A stretch of DNA of 33,821 nucleotides from Thermaceae bacterium (GTDB lineage Bacteria; Deinococcota; Deinococci; Deinococcales; Thermaceae). The position numbers and the translations under genes are program-made. Where the stretch lies: positions 1 to 33,821 of the forward strand of contig JADMIM010000035.1 in the NCBI GenBank assembly GCA_015478585.1, written 5' to 3'. Of this stretch, positions 33,108 through 33,821 are shown one piece after another (positions within the stretch are counted from its first letter, which is position 1; each line of letters begins with the position of its first letter). Under the pieces are notes generated by a model that ran no database searches, was not told the DNA's origin, and worked only from the letters and a program-made list of their open reading frames with translations.

Positions 33108-33141
33108 GTCCGAGTCTACCCAGTCTGAGGTCTCCGCATGA
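32926..33141 (+). CDS. Ser-rich early ORF, opposite a minus-strand frame
   Basis: 71 residues from a GTG, very rich in Ser, with all Leu codons TTG apart from one or two exceptions, which is atypical. In favour: AGGAGG 7-12 bases before the GTG, a GTGA overlap with the gene before and an ATGA overlap with the gene after. Against: composition, and the better-looking minus-strand frame at 32841-33107. It cannot be settled by eye. Confidence 0.4.
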   Translation: MSNEISLMVSGLVASALRLASSVSSGIPERSNARLNKICSASRDSSTASLDFSSYGFISSMSESTQSEVSA

Positions 33142-33347
33142 CCCCCCTTATCCTGACCCGCCCCCAGGCACTCCAGTACACCGGCCTGACCCGTGACATG
33201 TTTGACGAAGCCGTGCAGCAGGGCTACATCACTCCCCTGGCTCGCCGAGGGGCCAGAGGTGCGCTGCTCTATGACCGCGACACTCTCGAGCCCGCCACAC
33301 GGCGGTATCTGGATTATCTCAAGGCATCTACGGCCCAGGCCGTCTAA
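33138..33347 (+). CDS. small helix-turn-helix protein (excisionase/MerR-like)
   Basis: A 69-residue protein: LTRPQALQYTGLTRDMFDEA, then VQQGYITPLARRGARGALLY and DRDTLEPATRRYLDYL. This is the winged-helix pattern of excisionase-type or MerR-like DNA-binding proteins. GAGGTC precedes the ATG. The start cassette GAGGTCTCCGCATGA is nearly identical to that of the 32750 gene (GAGGTCTCCACATGA). Confidence 0.72.
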   Translation: MTPLILTRPQALQYTGLTRDMFDEAVQQGYITPLARRGARGALLYDRDTLEPATRRYLDYLKASTAQAV

Positions 33348-33355
33348 ATGCAAAG

Positions 33356-33375
33356 CCCCCGGCGCAAACCGGGGG
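33356..33375 (+). other. intercistronic hairpin before the coiled-coil gene
   Basis: CCCCCGG (33356-33362), loop CGCAAA, CCGGGGG (33369-33375), then AGAAAGGAAACT and the ATG at 33388. There is no T-run; it presents the ribosome site just after a stable stem and may mark RNA processing or partial termination. Confidence 0.6.
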
Positions 33376-33387
33376 AGAAAGGAAACT

Positions 33388-33585
33388 ATGACAGCAACCA
33401 GTGTAGCACAACCTCTTGCCCCCGACCAGACCGTGCGCAAAATCGCACGGCTCGAGGCTCGGCTCGAAGAGGCTCGCCAGGCGCTCGAAGAGTGCCATCC
33501 CGACGACCATTTTTGGATCGCCGAGTACACCGCCATCCTGGATGACCTCGAGGGGCGCATCGCTCAGTACCGGAGGCTAATATGA
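33388..33585 (+). CDS. small coiled-coil early protein
   Basis: A 65-residue protein with two heptad-rich helices (TVRKIARLEARLEEARQALE and FWIAEYTAILDDLEGRIAQY) joined by CHPDDH. AAAGGA lies 5-10 bases before the ATG. Its stop overlaps the next gene (ATGA). No known function; it is likely to dimerise. Confidence 0.7.
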   Translation: MTATSVAQPLAPDQTVRKIARLEARLEEARQALEECHPDDHFWIAEYTAILDDLEGRIAQYRRLI

Positions 33586-33821
33586 CCGCCGCAGAGATTT
33601 ACGCGATCGCACCGGATGAGCACGGTTGGCGCAAACTGCCAAACGGCAATGACGTGTGGCTCGGCGATGACGTGAGGCTCGGCAATGACGTGATGCTCGG
33701 CGATTACGTGAGGCTCGGCGATTACGTGATGCTCGGCGATGGTGTGAGGCTCGGCAATGACGTGATGCTCGGCGATGACGTGAGGCTCGGCAATGACGTG
33801 ATGCTCGGCGATTACGTGAGG
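33582..33821 (+). CDS. hexapeptide-repeat (left-handed beta-helix) protein, cut by window edge
   Basis: 80 residues are visible. After MTAAEIYAIAPDEHGWRKLP come ten near-perfect hexapeptides of the form L-G-(D/N)-(D/Y/G)-V-(R/M/W), with R and M alternating so the real period is 12 residues (36 bases). The spacing matches the [LIV]-G-x4 rule of left-handed beta-helices. GGAGG lies 6-10 bases before the ATG, which overlaps the previous stop (ATGA). Acyltransferases use this fold, but here no other domain is visible yet. The repeats continue past the window. Confidence 0.8.
   Translation, partial: MTAAEIYAIAPDEHGWRKLPNGNDVWLGDDVRLGNDVMLGDYVRLGDYVMLGDGVRLGNDVMLGDDVRLGNDVMLGDYVR
33645..33821 (+). 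repeat. 18-bp tandem repeat coding hexapeptides
   Basis: Units like GGCAATGACGTGATGCTC and GGCGATGACGTGAGGCTC alternate; about 9.8 units are seen. Differences between units are single bases (AAT/GAT, GAC/TAC/GGT, ATG/AGG/TGG), so recent unit duplication is likely. Confidence 0.9.

Larger units (their letters stand above)
29573..33821. mobile_element. integrative element or prophage, left end to window edge
   Basis: Bounded on the left by the tRNA-Val fragment with the integrase next to it. The order is integrase, two secreted proteins and a LexA/CI-type repressor (minus strand), then a cro-like gene and a chain of small overlapping genes (plus strand). This is the layout of a temperate phage lysogeny and early region. 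The right boundary and any structural genes are outside the window, so a non-phage integrative element is also possible. Confidence 0.85.

Noticed and set aside
33193-33585. 130-codon plus-strand frame whose second half is the coiled-coil protein
   Set aside because: Only the part from ATG 33388 with AAAGGA upstream is protein-like; the first half overlaps the HTH gene in another frame.
33645-33821. The 18-bp repeats considered as a CRISPR array or iteron origin
   Set aside because: They are contiguous without spacers and stay in frame as L-G-x-x-V-x hexapeptides, so they are coding repeats.

Overview
The window looks like a chromosome segment of a GC-rich thermophile of the Thermaceae, most probably Meiothermus or a close relative. 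This is inferred from three things: the extreme abundance of the palindrome CTCGAG in host-like genes, repeated promoters whose -10 box lies 6-9 bases before the start codon (leaderless genes), and a futalosine-pathway menaquinone gene (mqnC). No database search was possible; family calls rest on motifs read in the translations.

Bases 1-5028 hold an MFS exporter cut by the window edge, a divergent winged-helix regulator with an inverted-repeat operator candidate, a repeat-rich intergenic stretch, a small glycine-rich beta-repeat protein, a GNAT acetyltransferase and a large secreted lipoprotein. Bases 5406-8627 are a methionine (O-acetylhomoserine) unit: promoter, SAM-I riboswitch, terminator, metY, then metX. 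Bases 8633-11333 (minus strand) carry a peculiar three-gene cluster: a 695-residue protein with runs of tryptophan, a DUF1360-like membrane protein and a small MPCCG-starting protein. A secreted subtilase with an FN3 domain precedes it. Bases 13535-21599 hold a FAD amine oxidase, an orphan MbfA/VIT1-type iron transporter domain, two ABC-2 export systems (one behind a leader-peptide/hairpin region, one NatAB-like), a nucleotidyltransferase and a ClC antiporter.

Bases 21616-23085 encode a phage-type MuF domain fused to an HEWWH metallopeptidase-like domain, followed by a translationally coupled 71-residue partner and a strong terminator. This has the layout of a MuF polymorphic toxin with its immunity protein, but no phage structural genes are visible nearby. 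mqnC, a twin PATAN/DUF4388-like protein with a membrane partner, small stress-type proteins, a tRNA-Lys and a 32-residue CxC peptide gene follow.

From 28441 onward the region is accessory: an HTH antitoxin with a frameshifted MazF/PemK toxin, a decayed integrase fragment, the 3' half of a tRNA-Val, and then an integrative element or prophage running off the right edge. That element has a tyrosine integrase, two AT-rich secreted proteins, a LexA/CI-type repressor, a switch region with three CTAG-N5-CTAG operators, a leaderless cro-like gene, a string of small overlapping genes and a protein made of perfect hexapeptide repeats. The genes between the integrase and the repressor look like a lysogeny or lysogenic-conversion module.

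Four families of short dispersed intergenic repeats are present: a 66-bp inverted pair, a GCGGTTTT...AAAACCGC element, a GTCGCAAGTCACA palindrome and degenerate heptad arrays. They are described individually below.
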